Part shown: one piece after another, positions 1 through 11,810 of the stretch
How the letters are laid out: every line of letters begins with the position of its first letter
Position numbering within the stretch: position 1 is the first letter of the stretch
Source of the DNA: Scilla litardierei
Taxonomy: Eukaryota; Streptophyta; Magnoliopsida; Asparagales; Asparagaceae
Assembly: GCA_030789695.1 (NCBI GenBank)
Contig: CM061132.1
Location: 148,374,597-148,438,596, forward strand
DNA length: 64,000 bases
Direction: 5' to 3'
The notes under the pieces: generated by a model
Databases searched by the model: none
Told to the model about the DNA's origin: nothing
Seen by the model: the letters and a program-made list of their open reading frames with translations, nothing else
Position numbers and translations under genes: made by a program

Positions 1-610
1 GAGTGGAAACCTGTGTAATATAAATTTGTATTCTATATTGTTTTGTGTTGTGATCTCAACCAGAATGATATTAATATTATTTTGTATGTCCTGCTCATTT
101 AAGTTATTTGATTAGTCTAACTAAAAGTGTAGTATTAATTTTGTTTAAGTTAATATTAAGGTTTTGAGATGGTAAAGGATGATTTTTATTTGTTTTGGTT
201 TTGTGTTTTTTTTGTGGGGAGGCGGCAGTAAGGAAAAAATAACAAAAATAATAATTTTTTATACACAATGGAAAATATCAATTTCCGATCATTTTTGGCA
301 TAAAAAATAATCATCAGAACGTAAGATTATAACAGTTCATGCTCATAATTCATTCAACACACTGTATATCAAGAAAGATGCGGAAAACTACCACCATGGG
401 TTGCAAACCTAGGATTGGCCTTGATTCAGATTATATACTTGATTTGGTAACATTGGGTTCGCATTTGTTCATCTGGGGTCAGCTTAAGCCCATTGTTTTG
501 GGCTCAAGGGCCCGCTCCAACCTAATCCGCTCAGGGAATTTTATACACACAAACTTAATTGTTGTACACTCAAACCTACCTCTCGCACACTCACACACAA
601 ATATTTAAAA
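1..610. other. AT-rich spacer, no gene seen
   Basis: No coding sequence, repeat boundary or RNA gene could be supported here. The short open frames have no recognisable domain and atypical composition. Confidence 0.5.
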
Positions 611-729
611 ATGAATTTTTTTTACTTAACATACTCATATATCCCCAAATTACCCCTCTCAGCTACCTCATCTCCCCGTTTCCGTCGTCGCCAGCTGCCG
701 CAGCTAGCCCTTCCGCCTCATCTACCAAG

Positions 730-1031
730 TAGCACCCACCCCCCACCACGGCTGCCTCCGTTGACACCTCCATTTCCTCATCCACTCCCATATTCCTCCT
801 CTTCATCCCCCCTCCTCTCTTTTCCTCCTCGCCCCGCCCCGCCCCCTCTTTAACGCCTTAACAGTAGCAGTTAAAGAGGGGAGGGGTGGGGAGGAAGGAA
901 GATGGGAGTGTATGAGAAAGGAAAGATCAATGTCGGCAGAGGCGGCACATGGGAAGGGTGGGGAGGAAGGAAGAGAGAGGAGTGGATGAGAAAGGGAAGA
1001 TCAACGTCGACAGAGGCGGCACATGGGAGGG
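730..1031. repeat. CT/GA-rich fold-back with a 73-bp tandem duplication
   Basis: The pyrimidine-rich stretch ending near 853 is imperfectly complementary to the purine-rich stretch starting near 869. The core is CCCTCTTTAAC against GTTAAAGAGGG, with a loop of about 15 bases. The purine arm is itself duplicated in tandem with a 73-bp period (about 886-958 and 959-1031). Open frames on both strands are low-complexity products of this composition and are not annotated as genes. Confidence 0.55.
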
Positions 1032-1266
1032 GTGCGGAGCTACGAGATGATCGCAATAGAGACGGTGGAGGGCAGAGGTAGAGGTGGGGAAGAAGAGGAA
1101 GAAGATGGAGAGTAGAAGATGAGGGGGCAAAGGATGGAAAAATTGTTGACTATTGGCAGGGGCGAAACCAGGGTTAGATGGCCGGGGGGCCGGGCTTCGT
1201 TGCAAAAAGGCAGTTTGGAACAGGTTTTTATATTATATATTTTTGTAGACCATTAAGTATGTTAGC

Positions 1267-1326
1267 AGTTTGGTGTTGTGGTTAAAGCTCTTGTTCACGA
1301 CTTGGGTAGCTCGAGTTTGATTCTCT
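1267..1326 (+). repeat. tRNA-like module in left hAT arm
   Basis: The sequence has a TGGTGTTGTGGTTAAAG stretch resembling a pol III A box and, about 35 bases on, GAGTTTGATTC resembling a B box (GGTTCGANTC). It is not an intact tRNA: no cloverleaf stems are evident. It is homologous to the inverted module at 3935-4002. Confidence 0.4.
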
Positions 1327-1411
1327 CTAGAGTCATATTGTAATTTTTTTGCATTTTTAAATTTTTATTCCTTATATTTTTATTTTTAAAAAAATTAAAA
1401 ATAAGAATAGC

Positions 1412-3923
1412 TGTCACGCCCCGCTTCCCATTATACTTGGGGCGAGGACGTGAGCGGGTCCACATGTGCTTAAAGCAAAGAAGAGGTACTTTTTTTCCTT
1501 CTTCCTTGACTTAAGCACACTAAGCGTGATTTTAGCGAAGGCAAGTCCCTGCACGCGAATCTTCACAAGCAGCACAATTATTCATTACATTACAACACCA
1601 GCGTCCAAAGCAAACACACAGATAATTTAGGCCTAGCATGGCCGTACAAACTGCTGAAGCAAACACACCTGAAAATAAAATACAACAATACTGAAATATA
1701 AAAGTCCCGCTTTAGTCTTCCGCGGGGAGGATCTCAGTGTCCTCGTAACTCTGGTCAGCGGGGTCCACCTCTAAGATGGGATCCTCAAGAGTAGTGTCCT
1801 CTGGGTACTCTGTCTCTAAACCTAACATATATTTCAAAACACGTTGAAATATATGTCAACGATAAGCTCGGCAAGATATTTTAAAGCAATGAATGAAGAA
1901 CAACTATAAGGGACAAAAAGCGTTAGTACACAGTTATGAATAATAAGTGCAGAAAGTAAAGTACAAGCATGCATGAGTTTTGCAGATTTAAAAGTAAGGT
2001 AGTTGTAAATTGAGTATTTGTGCTCGTGATAAGTCCATGTCTGAGAAAGTAATGTTCTCGATACACCCTATCATCGGGGGCTTACCGTGACGCTTCTTGC
2101 CATTCCAACCTGGAATATGGTCAAGCTGCTTGCCTCCGTTAGTGTGGTTTTGGAGGTAGCCGTAAGGTGTTCAAGCAACAATTACAGACTCTACTACAAG
2201 AACCAACCCCACCCAAGTGTTCTTTTTAGTCATTGACCAAATTTCACCCCATCTGTATTCGATGGTTATCCCATATGTGTTTGCAACACACCTATCTTTT
2301 CCAATTTGTTTATCTTGTTAGCATGCGAATGGTAGAAACAGTACAGTTAAGTAAAAACATTGAGCAAAGTGAAATATGATATCTGGCTACGAGAGTTTGA
2401 CAAACACCACAAATAAGTTTCAACGGTTAGTTTTGCAGTTCATTTACTCCAAATACTTGCCTTGACGCGGGTGTCCAGGCGGTGGTGACTAACGACACGT
2501 TTTATCTGCGTAAATAGATTTGTGGTATCAGTCTAAAGATCATCATTCAATTAAAATATTTCATTAACTTGGGGGACTAACATTAATTTAGTATTAACTT
2601 AACTTAGTTACCCCTATAATAATTTAACTTAGTTAACTAACTAAATAGCTTAATAAAAACTTATGAAACTTTATAAACTTAAACTTATAACAATTAATAA
2701 ACTTGGATGATGTAATATTAATAATAATAATAATTAATATTATTAAAAAAAACTTACTTAAATAAATTTTCTCCTCCCTCTCTCTTCTCTCTCGTTTTCC
2801 CTCTGTTCTCCTTTTTTTTCCTTTTTTTTGTTTCACGTTGCAGGCGAAGGGCGAAAGGGGGCGGCGGCTTCGGGGGTCGGACGTCGGTGCGCGGCCTCGG
2901 AGACGGCGCGAGGCGGCGGATCTGAGGGCGGACGGCGAGATCGGGCGGGGCGATCCGGACGGCGGCGGCGCACGGCCTCGTGGGCGGGTCGGCGGCGGGC
3001 GGATCGGCGTACGGCGGTCCCTAGGCGACGGACGGCGGCGCGCTTCGCGGAGGCTTCGGGCGCGATCCGGGGCACGGCGAGGCTCCGACGGCTTCGACAC
3101 GGCGGCGGGGCCTACGGGCTCGGGCGGCGGTGACTGGCTTCCTCACGGCGGCTTGGATCGAGTACGGGGCGGAGCGATCGATGGCGATTGAGGAGGGGTT
3201 GTTTTGGGTTGTTTTGGGTTCCAATTTGATTGATTTGGGGTTTGGTTGGGTTGATTTTTGAGCTTTGTTGTCTGGTTTGTTTTGGGTTGAAAGGGGGTTG
3301 TGGAATGCTGATGTTGTTGTGTGGATGAGGTGGTGGCTGATGGGGGGAGATGGTGCTGATGGTGTCGTTGGTGTTGGTTGTCGGAGGAGTGGTTTGTTGT
3401 TTCTGTGATGCTGCTGTGTATTCCTGTAGGGGGTTTAAGAAAGAGAGAGGAGAGGACAGATTAAATTGAAGTTGTTGATGGTAGGGGAGGTGATGAATAC
3501 TGATGTCGGATCTCACCAAATAGTTGTTGAGGAGAAAATGCTGTAGGGTTTAGGGTTGATTAGAGTAGGTGGGAGTTGGGGCAAGGTAAATGGTAATAGT
3601 AATATAGGAAAAGTAATTAGTGAAAGTAATTTAGTAAAATGACTTAGTAAAAAAATAATAATAATAAGTTAATTAATTAACTTGTAATTAGCGATTATTA
3701 GTAATTAATTAATTAGAGATTAATTCTTAATTAAAAGTAATTAATAATTAACTTAAAAATAATTACGATTCGTAGATGAAAATTACGCTACGGTAAACTG
3801 AAAACGACGACGCGCTCGCGTCGACGTGCGAACGAACATCTACTCGGACGAAAGTAACAGAATCGACAAGGTAAAATATAAGCAAACAACAATCAAAATG
3901 CGACTAGAAAACAGGCCGTTACA
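1412..3923. mobile_element. Solo LTR, family A copy 1
   Basis: The unit starts TGTCACGCCCCG and ends GGCCGTTACA, giving the TG...CA boundary of an LTR. It is flanked by a perfect 5-bp direct repeat ATAGC (1407-1411 and 3924-3928). There is no internal region, primer-binding site or coding domain, so it is a solo LTR left by recombination between the two LTRs of an element. It is about 2.5 kb long with a strongly GC-rich block at 2840-3190. The long frames in that block are compositional. Its first 60 bases resemble those of the element at 24764-27224. The superfamily cannot be fixed without an internal domain. Confidence 0.85.
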
Positions 3924-3934
3924 ATAGCAGTCTT

Positions 3935-4002
3935 CAAGATTTGAAGCTGAGCTCTCCGGCCTCTTAAGTTGAGGCTCTGACCACAACACCACTGCAAACT
4001 TT
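3935..4002 (-). repeat. tRNA-like module in right hAT arm
   Basis: Read on the minus strand it contains GGTGTTGTGGTCAGAGC and then AGCTTCAAATC, a divergent A-box/B-box pair. It mirrors the module at 1267-1326, so the hAT element is a long fold-back with the module in each arm. Confidence 0.4.
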
Positions 4003-4119
4003 GTGTTCTATGACTCACAAAATAATATAATAGAGACATCCTCTCTATATAAAAATGTAAGTTTTGAAAAATGTGGGGGGGCCCCCCAACTCTTATGTGG
4101 GTCCGCCCCTGACTATTGG

Positions 4120-5010
4120 ATTCCCCAACACATGTTATGATGATAAACAAACATTGTTATTTGGTCTAATAAATTTCATTAAGGGTGATTGGTCAATTAG
4201 ATCAAGACAATTATTGCTCAAGAATGGAAGTTAACAATGCAAGATCAACTCTAGCTTGAGATGGTAGTGTGACTTCAAGGCATCAAGTGGAGTTGAAGAA
4301 TTCTAAGGCAAGAATGTAAAGTTAGAAGCAACAACAAATCAAGGATTGAAGGAATTTTTTTCATTTGTTGTTTTAACATTTTACTTGTTGTCTTAGATAG
4401 TATGTTAAGGCCTTGAATATGTCACACACACATATGAAACTTTTGGTAAACAACTAAAACTAGTATGGATTAATTGACACATAAAACATAGGTTTTATAG
4501 CCAAACAACACAAATCTGTGTATACTAGTTGACCAAACCACACATCCAGTCGACTAGAAGTGATACAAAATTTTTGGCATATTAGACGATCCATTAGTGG
4601 GATAATCACTGTGCACTAGTCGACTAGTATAGACTTATTAGTTAACTAACTAGATTCTAATTGATTAGTGATTGAACTGTAGTCAACTAGCTCAACTAGC
4701 AGAAACTGGCTCTCTGGATTGACTGGCCTAGTTTGTTGGGATACGGAGACCAAACCCAGTGGATTTTGATTATGTACACAAGTGATATATGTACTAACAT
4801 ATTTATTTCAAGTGTGTATAGGAATTAATAAAATATTTTATAGCCATGAAGATCGAGTGTATTGAAAAGGTAAAATAAAGGCCTTAGAAACCATGTTCGG
4901 AAAGTCTATCTTAGAGCCGAGGAATGGCGCAAATAAAGGCTCAACCAAGGACTCAAGATCAATAATAGATGGTCCAAGTCAAAGCGTACAAGATCAAAGA
5001 ACTAGAGAAG
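4120..5010. other. AT-rich spacer
   Basis: No gene seen. A few copies of a CTAGTCGACTAG-like palindrome occur around 4545-4700, echoing the palindrome arrays found in LTRs further on. Confidence 0.4.
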
Positions 5011-5013
5011 TGT

Positions 5014-5330
5014 CACTACTACAAAAAAGACATTTAATAGCACATGTTAGACATCGCTTGTCAATTATAAGCGATATTTATTAGAGACACATATAGTAAA
5101 CAACACTTCTTTCTGCAAGCACTGCTAAGGGTCGAATAATAGACGGCGCTACTTCCGACAAGCGCTGTTAAAGGTCAGATAATAGACAATGCTTCTTTCT
5201 GCAAACACTGCAAACACTGTTTATTAGAGTAACACATAATTGACCGCATTTCTTTCTGTCAACTTTGTTAAAGGTTGGATAATAAAGATCGCTTCTTCCT
5301 GCAACGTATAATATATAACGGTCCAAATTT
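5014..5330 (+). repeat. CACTA left terminus and subterminal repeats
   Basis: After the CACTA terminus come short repeats of the type GCACTGCTAAGGGTCGAATAATAGAC and AAGCGCTGTTAAAGGTC, each about 60 bases apart. The same GCGCTGTTAAAGGTC word recurs at the other end of the element near 27600-27750. Confidence 0.6.
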
Positions 5331-5341
5331 TCGCGCTCATC

Positions 5342-5558
5342 CCACAGGTTTTTTCTCGTTCATCAAGCCCTAGTACTCTCTCAAGCCATTGCTGCGCTCC
5401 TCAAGCCTAGGAATCAGGGTTGAAATCTCTGTGCTCCTCAAGCCCTAGTGCTCTCTCAAGCCCTATTCTCTCAAGCCCTTTCGCTGTGTGCTCCGAATTT
5501 GGGACAAATCGGGAGGATATTGCTCTTGCCTTCAACCTCTTCGACAAGGACCGCGATG
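5342..5558 (+). pseudogene. Captured calmodulin-like first-exon fragment
   Basis: The frame ending at 5558 reads EDIALAFNLFDKDRDG, which resembles the start of the first EF-hand of calmodulin and calmodulin-like proteins (Ca2+-binding loop DxDxDG). The next bases are GTACC, a splice donor that splits the Gly codon; plant calmodulin genes have an intron at this same Gly codon of the first EF-hand loop. No later EF-hand exon is found, so this is a fragment. The upstream part consists of repeats of CTCTCAAGCCCTAG and may be leader sequence. The family assignment rests on about 16 residues plus the intron position. Confidence 0.45.
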
Positions 5559-8118
5559 GTACCAAATCTCTACTCTCTGTTCCTCTTGCTGTAGCCCTAG
5601 GTTTGAAACATTCATGAGCTGTTTTCTTATTCATGCAATGAAGATGGAGTTTCGTGGAGCGAACGTTAAAATGTTAACTTCGGTCGTTTGGTTTATCTCT
5701 ATCTACTTATGATCGCATTTGAGGTATTTTTTAGGAGCAATAGCAGCACGTCTTTTTTCATAGATTTTATTCTTGAATCATTTAGCTTATTTTTTCTCAT
5801 TTTCATGCTCTTTAGATTTATATTCTTGATTTTACTCTTGAATCATTTGAGATTGCTTCTTTTTTTAAATGTAGATTTCTATTCATGGTGGTTTGATACT
5901 CTGATATCGCTAGATCTAGGCCTATACTGTTTCGATATCTGATAACAGTGGATTCGTAGAGAGCTCCGAGCGCATCCTTTTCTAACATATAAGTCTGGAG
6001 TATTCGCTATACGCAGTTATGTGAAATTGGTAGAACATTCCGGTTATTTCTTGCTGATTGAATATTTGACTGCAATGGGAAACTATTTTATTAAATAAAT
6101 GAACTATTTATGCTTTAGATTCTTGGAAATGAAGCCATCTTGTCTGTTTCATTGAGTATGTAATGCTTAATTACTCTTATTTCATTTTCCCCTAGTTGCT
6201 TCAATTAATTATTTGACTATGCTTAAGTTCTATTGGGTGAACTAGGATTTGTTTACTGATTTAGCTCGGGAACCATTAACAAAGAGGCTGTGTTTTGATT
6301 AGCTCTAAAAGATTGTATGATGGGATCACATGGACTCCAACAATGTCTGTTATGCTTGTCATACGAGGTATTAAAGTCTGTAAAATACTATAATTATAGG
6401 ATTCTTGACTGATATAATGCTCTTGTTTTCTTTGATATATTATGATTGACACTTTGACATGCTGGATATGTCCAAACATGTAAACTTCCATATCACGTTA
6501 TTCAAATAGGGTTGGTTTTATGTTAGGCAATGTATATTGTGACATCCCTCTTGTCTTTATGTTAGGAGATGTATATTGTGACATCCCTCTTGGTCTGTAT
6601 GTTGTCCGGGGTGCGAACGTTGTCCTGATTGGAGAACTGGCAATGCTATCCCCCTTTTATAACTGAAACATAAATAGTTCATTAAATCCATCATCTTGCT
6701 TTTCCAAAAATATTCAACTCCTATTTATAATGGTGGTAGGACCTGGAGGAGGAGGAACTCTCCCCACACATGATCAGTGTTTCAGATGCAGAGATAAGAA
6801 AGGTGAGGGTGATTTATCGTATTCAATTTAAATCAGTGTCTACACATGTGCTGGGACTGTTCATTTGGGAATAATAATACGTGTTTCCCCCCATTTTATG
6901 TTGTTGACATGTACTTGCACTTTTCAACTCCGTAAGGAAATCGAGTATTGAGTTCTTCATCTGCAATCGAGCTCTTTCGTTTTCATCCCTCACTGCCTAT
7001 GTGGCTGAGGAATGTTGGCGTCCCAAATGATGGGCATATTATCCTTCATCTTGCTGATTTTAGTACTTTGCATATTATCTTTCAGTAAAGAGACTAAAAT
7101 TTGATAGACTCATTGTTGAATCCATGAAATAATCGACCAAATTTTATGACGGTTTCTGATATGATCAAATGATCTTTGGCCCACCCAGCAAAATGTATGA
7201 TGCTCCTATTGTATTTTCCTGGTATGTAATAAGCTTTCTGAAATGTCGGCATATTTTTACAGGATATTAGCTTGACATATTGCAGAGGTAAAGTCCCTAA
7301 TGCTGGGAGTTATTAACAAATGTTAAAATTTCTGATATCAGTTACTTGTTTCTTTTGCTTTTTGTTCTAGATATGAAGTGTGGTTCATGGCTCATCATTT
7401 GACAGAATGGGGAATGAAATTGTGGGAAGAGACCACCATGGCTTAAAAAGACTAGAAATTAGCCATGATCGACGATAAAATGATAAGGCCATTTCATTTG
7501 GTATGTTATTGATTTTTATCACTATTAATATTACTAGATGTGGATGTTTGTTTCTGACATGCAGATCATTATCGTAAGCATTTATTCTTTCAATGTTCTA
7601 GCATGTGTTAATGGTTTATTCAGATACTCGCCGCCTCATAATGTTAGAATACCGTGGGAAAAATATGGTGTAATACCAATACCCACGGACCATGTCAACA
7701 GCTGATCATGATGATCGTGTCATACAATTGCATTCACAAAAGTTACTGGCAGTAAGTTGTTCTTTTTTGAATTTTTTTAACTTACAGTTTACTCTAAAAT
7801 AATATTATGCATAGGGAAAATTATGCATGCTATTTTATGATCCTTCTTGATTAAGCTATGCATGATTCAAAATTAAACATATGTTTTCACGCATGATTAC
7901 ATGTGTGATATTATGATTGGTGTGATTGAGCTTTAACGCACAGTTTTCCTTTTTTATTTTCCATTTTTATGCTTATATATCCATGTCTTTTTAAAGAAAT
8001 CATATGCATGAGATTTATGATAGTCTCTAAATAAGCCTAGAAAACAATTTGTGACATTCATGTTTTGAAAGAGAGATACATGATGTTTTGGAGTATTTTA
8101 GATGGGAGAAAAAGATTG
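5559..8118. other. CACTA interior, left part, unassigned
   Basis: This stretch looks like captured intronic and exonic sequence: splice-like boundaries such as TTTTTGTTCTAG near 7370 and a short open stretch there (YEVWFMAHHLTEWGMKLW). I do not recognise any protein family. No transposase motif was seen. Confidence 0.35.
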
Positions 8119-9141
8119 GTGGAGATAGCCAATATGACACTGGCCAAGCTAATGGCACAGAAGAGCCCTCGGTGACAATATAATATTGTTTGTTAAAACA
8201 ATACTTGGGTCCTTCCATGGAGTAAAATGGAAGGACCCAAATATTTGAAACTCAAGTTATGCATCATGCATTTAATTTGTTTGGTTGTTGATTTTGGGTT
8301 TCCTGGCATTTACGTTTAACCTCAGTTAATTTCTTTTTTAGTTATCAGACACTTTACTCTTATAGTTCCTGGTATCTGGCATATTACCCAATTGATTATA
8401 ATTTATTTCCTGGTATCTGGAATGATCTTTTTGTCAAATGGCGGCATAATCAGAGAAGACCTTAATTATCTGCTGAATTTTATTGATATTGTTTATTAGA
8501 GCATCCCAGGTTCTCAGCAATCATGGTTTATCAGAGGTAATATGTATGACATTATCTATGGGACAGTTGATGAAATTGTTGTATAATATGATGCAACTTT
8601 CATGTTGGCTTATTTACCTTCTCTCTTTTTTCACCTTTTCATACGTCATTGTTGTGTAGGCGTTGGCAGGAAATCGTGTGTGAACTGATCGTTCATTTAC
8701 ATCCGAATGAGTATGTGAAAGAGGGAGAGGTGAGATACGTTCACTTTCCCTATTTGATTTGAGTGGTAGTGTGTCTCCTACTGTTTCTTTCTCTTGCAAG
8801 CATTTTTTTGATTAAATACATTATATTATCTAAAATCCAACTCCCCTTGATTATAGTACGTTGATGCAAACAATAAACAATCCGTGCGGTGTTTGCATCT
8901 CATATTTAAATTTGGTGAACGGAGATGACAGGTTCAAATATAACCTGAAGGTGAATGGTGAATATCATGATTACTCACAGTATGAGAATTTCGTACTTCT
9001 GAGAAGATCATGTGATTGGAAAAATAATCTCACGCTTGAGAGACAAGTAAAAAAGAGAAGGATATGTATTGGAAGTAGGAGCAGAGCTTTTTACCTATCA
9101 GTTCTAATATTTTGGGTTGGAGTGTCCATCCAATTTATGCC
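8119..9141 (+). repeat. 1.02-kb direct duplication, left copy
   Basis: This block recurs at 20833-21854 with only two substitutions and one 1-base deletion seen by eye over 1,023 bp. The two copies directly flank the gypsy element. The block is CACTA interior sequence of unknown origin. The open frame near 8861-9140 is present in both copies but has no recognisable domain. Confidence 0.9.
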
Positions 9142-9143
9142 TA

Positions 9144-10329
9144 TGGAACTCGCTTACAATGAATTTGTATTATGGGGAACCAAGGGCACGGTGGTTATAT
9201 AGAGAAGAAGGTTTAGGTAGGCTGTTTTACAAGTGATTAGTGGGGTGAAGAAGTTGGACCCGTCGCCGGTGGTGATCACGGGGTTGAGTCTCTCCGGATG
9301 CGGCAGAGTAAGGTTGGATGGCAGGAGGCCGAAGTAGACGTTGGTCAAGGGGCGAGCTTTCCTGCAACACGAACAACTCGTCAGAAGGGCAGGGTTGGGG
9401 TTCAACCCTTAGCCCCTCCGATGCCTAAGTCAGTAACATGACTTAAAACGGGGGCTAGACACGCCGGTCGGACTAATGGTGTGTCCACCGTACGTGGCGA
9501 GCTATAAGTGGGAGAACAAAGATATGGATGACCTTCGTTCTCGTGTGTGAATGATAGATTGAGAGAGAATTTTCCAACCCCCCGTAAGGGAAGGGGGGTA
9601 TTTATACCTGTCGGGAGATGACTAGGCAGGGCTGATCTGGCATGTTGATTAGACGTGCTGAGCTGGCTCGGTTGTCAGCGGAAGCTTTGGACAAGGATGT
9701 CGGGAACAGGAGTTCCTGACCTGCTTTTGTCAGGCGGCGCAACGGCCAAGGGGTGCTTTTGTCGGGATGTCAGGGCCGAAAGCGTTAACCGTCAGTCGGC
9801 TCAACCGTTAGGGGGCGCTTTGTCAGTCGGTCGGGTGACATATGTGTCAGTCGTGTCCTTATCCTGGATTGTTTGTCGTTGGCGACGAACTAAAGGTCGG
9901 ACTGTATCACTCTAGGCGCCGCGGTTCATGGGAATCGGGCTGGTCGTTCGGACCGGGGGTTGTCCGGCCCGGCCGCGCTCCCCGATCGGTCACGGGCTAT
10001 GGTTCGCCGGTATGGAAGGATACGTCCGTGCCTATGTCAGTAGGCCCGGCGGCGCTACCCAGGCGTCCCCAAGCGCGCTACCCCCGGTGGGTCGAGCGGC
10101 TGTGGTTGTTCGCCTCGGCCGGGTCGGGGGATGCTGCAAGGCGCGCCCGTCTCCATATTGCCCCGGATTTTCGGGGTGGCGGCCCTTTCATGAAGCGGAG
10201 AGTCCATGGGTCATGTGGGCGGATTCGGGTGGGAACCCTACAATCTTTAGGTCGTAACGGGGGAAGTCAATGTGGTATATCAGCGGATCCGGGTGGGAGT
10301 CAGACTCTTACGATCTTTAGGTCGTAACA
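9144..10329 (-). repeat. 3' LTR of the Tat element, outer 10 bases missing
   Basis: The sequence matches 19621-20832 closely. The first 10 bases of the other copy (TGTTACGAGG) are absent and a 2-base filler TA (9142-9143) joins the LTR to the duplicated block. In minus orientation the LTR starts TGTTACGACC at 10329. The other LTR has an extra tandem copy of a 24-bp GTCAGTCGGTCGGGTGACGT-type unit (20299-20350). Confidence 0.9.
9599..9606 (-). promoter_or_regulatory. TATA box in 3' LTR
   Basis: TATAAATA on the minus strand, about 720 bases into the LTR, in the place expected for the U3/R boundary. The same box is at 20078-20085 in the other LTR. Confidence 0.55.
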
Positions 10330-11259
10330 ATTGCCTCCGGCATCCGAGAGTGAGGCGGAAGCCCGGCTCGGCTCGAATGGCGTAACGCTGCCCCCTATCC
10401 CGACTTGGATAAGGATCCCTGCTCGGAGAGAGGGGGAAAGGGGGCGACGCCGCTCCCGTGGGATGTGTCCCGCAATAGCGGGATTGCGAGGTCTTATCCC
10501 GAGTGGTGCCGAGCGGGGCGTCGCCTTATAACGACGTGCCGCCGTATGTGGTTACTAAGTTGGGTTTGTAATTTCCGCGGGGCCTCGGCCGTTCCGCGCC
10601 CGGCGGACCGCGCCGTAGCCGTGCGCTTGGGCTCAAGGGGAGGGGTTCGTAAGGGGGAGTGTTATTCATCAATTCTTATTCGGGGACCTAGATGATATTT
10701 ACAACAAGGGAGAAGGTGTAGCCCAACCGGCGGTTGGGACGGAGGGTTGTCCACATTTGTTGTTCGCTTCGTCGGGAGGAGCAGATCCCTGCGTCGGGAC
10801 GGTCTTCCCTTATGTCGATTGCCGAATTCCTACCGCCTCATTGTCCGGGGCGGGCTGACGCGCCGGGAACCAATGTTTGGTTCTTTTTTTTATTTATTTA
10901 TCAGGGGTGCCGCCCTGTGGCGGTTCAGCCTTCGGGGGGGCCGACCCTCGGTCGTAGGAGGGGACCCTCTTCCTTTCCCTTTCCTCGCTTCCTCGCATTC
11001 TGCCTCGCTGTTCTGCCTCGCTGTCGTCGTGCTGGAGGGTTGCCCAGCCTCGCCGGGGATCCCGTGCACCGAGGGGGAACCCCGGGGAGGCTGAGGACGA
11101 GGTGGCGGTGGTGGCGCCGCAGGGAGAGCCGTTGGGGGGTTTCCCCCCTGACACCCTGTGGGGATCGCCGTCGGCCAGGTGTTAATTGGGGTGTTGCGGC
11201 CCGCGGCTAGCCATCTGGTCCTGCCTTTTGATACAATAACAAGCAGGGGAAAAGCTGGC

Positions 11260-11810
11260 GGGCGAGGCCTCCCATGTGTAAGGGGAATATCCTGTTGGAG
11301 GTGGTGGGGCTATGGCGGCCATCGTCGGGGGAAGTGAGGTCCGTCGGTGGCTATCGGCTTTCTCCGTAGCTCGGTGGGGCGTTTGGGGCCGTTTTATGCC
11401 CGGAGTGAAGGGATGCGAATCCCCTGTGTCTCTCTCTCCTTTTTCCCTGACCTCTGGAGGAGGGGTATTTATAGCGAGATTTTGCGGAAGGGTTTTTTCT
11501 GGGTAAGGTGGGGGATTAGTGCCATTAATGGGCTCCGCGGAATCACGCGTTTTGGGAATCGCTTTTCCCTGGCGGTATCCGGCACGGGTTGTCTGCTCTG
11601 GCCTCTCGGGGGGCGTGTTGCTGCTGATGGCGTGTTGTCCAAGCGTCCTTTCGTTATGTCAAGTCGCATCATGGCGCTGCTTCGACGAGACAGGGCCGCT
11701 GCCTTATCTGGACCGGGCGCCGATTTCGAGGCCTTTGCCTTGCGACCGGTCCGTTCCCGGTCACGTGTCTTGGCTTCTTGTGTGAGTTACACAATCACCA
11801 ATTATGCCCC
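11260..11810 (-). repeat. LTR-like block 1 in Tat 3' spacer
   Basis: On the minus strand it starts just after a GGGGGCATAATTGG tract resembling a polypurine tract. It contains CTATAAATACCCC about 340 bases in, and ends near a GAGGAATATCC-like word that is shared with block 2. It is alignable, with many differences, to 12890-13460. It resembles the U3-R part of an LTR. Confidence 0.4.

Larger units (their letters stand above)
1157..4111. mobile_element. hAT-like non-autonomous fold-back element, split by a solo LTR
   Basis: The two ends are inverted: the left begins CAGGGGCGAAACC and the right, read on the minus strand, begins CAGGGGCGGACCC. Both are flanked by the same 8-bp direct repeat, ACTATTGG (1149-1156 and 4112-4119). 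An 8-bp TSD and a CAGGGGCGG-type terminus are hallmarks of plant hAT elements. After removing the solo LTR at 1412-3923 and one TSD copy, the element is about 440 bp, which is MITE-sized, and it encodes nothing. Each arm carries a tRNA-like module in inverted orientation. Confidence 0.78.

Noticed and set aside
2828..3191. Overlapping long frames on both strands with Arg/Gly-rich products
   Set aside because: They lie in the GC-rich block of a solo LTR, are open in several frames at once and show no domain. Same reasoning for 26474-26828.
8861..9202. A 113-codon frame that also appears at 21574-21894
   Set aside because: The repeat is due to the 1-kb duplication. No domain found, and its left-copy end runs into the LTR.
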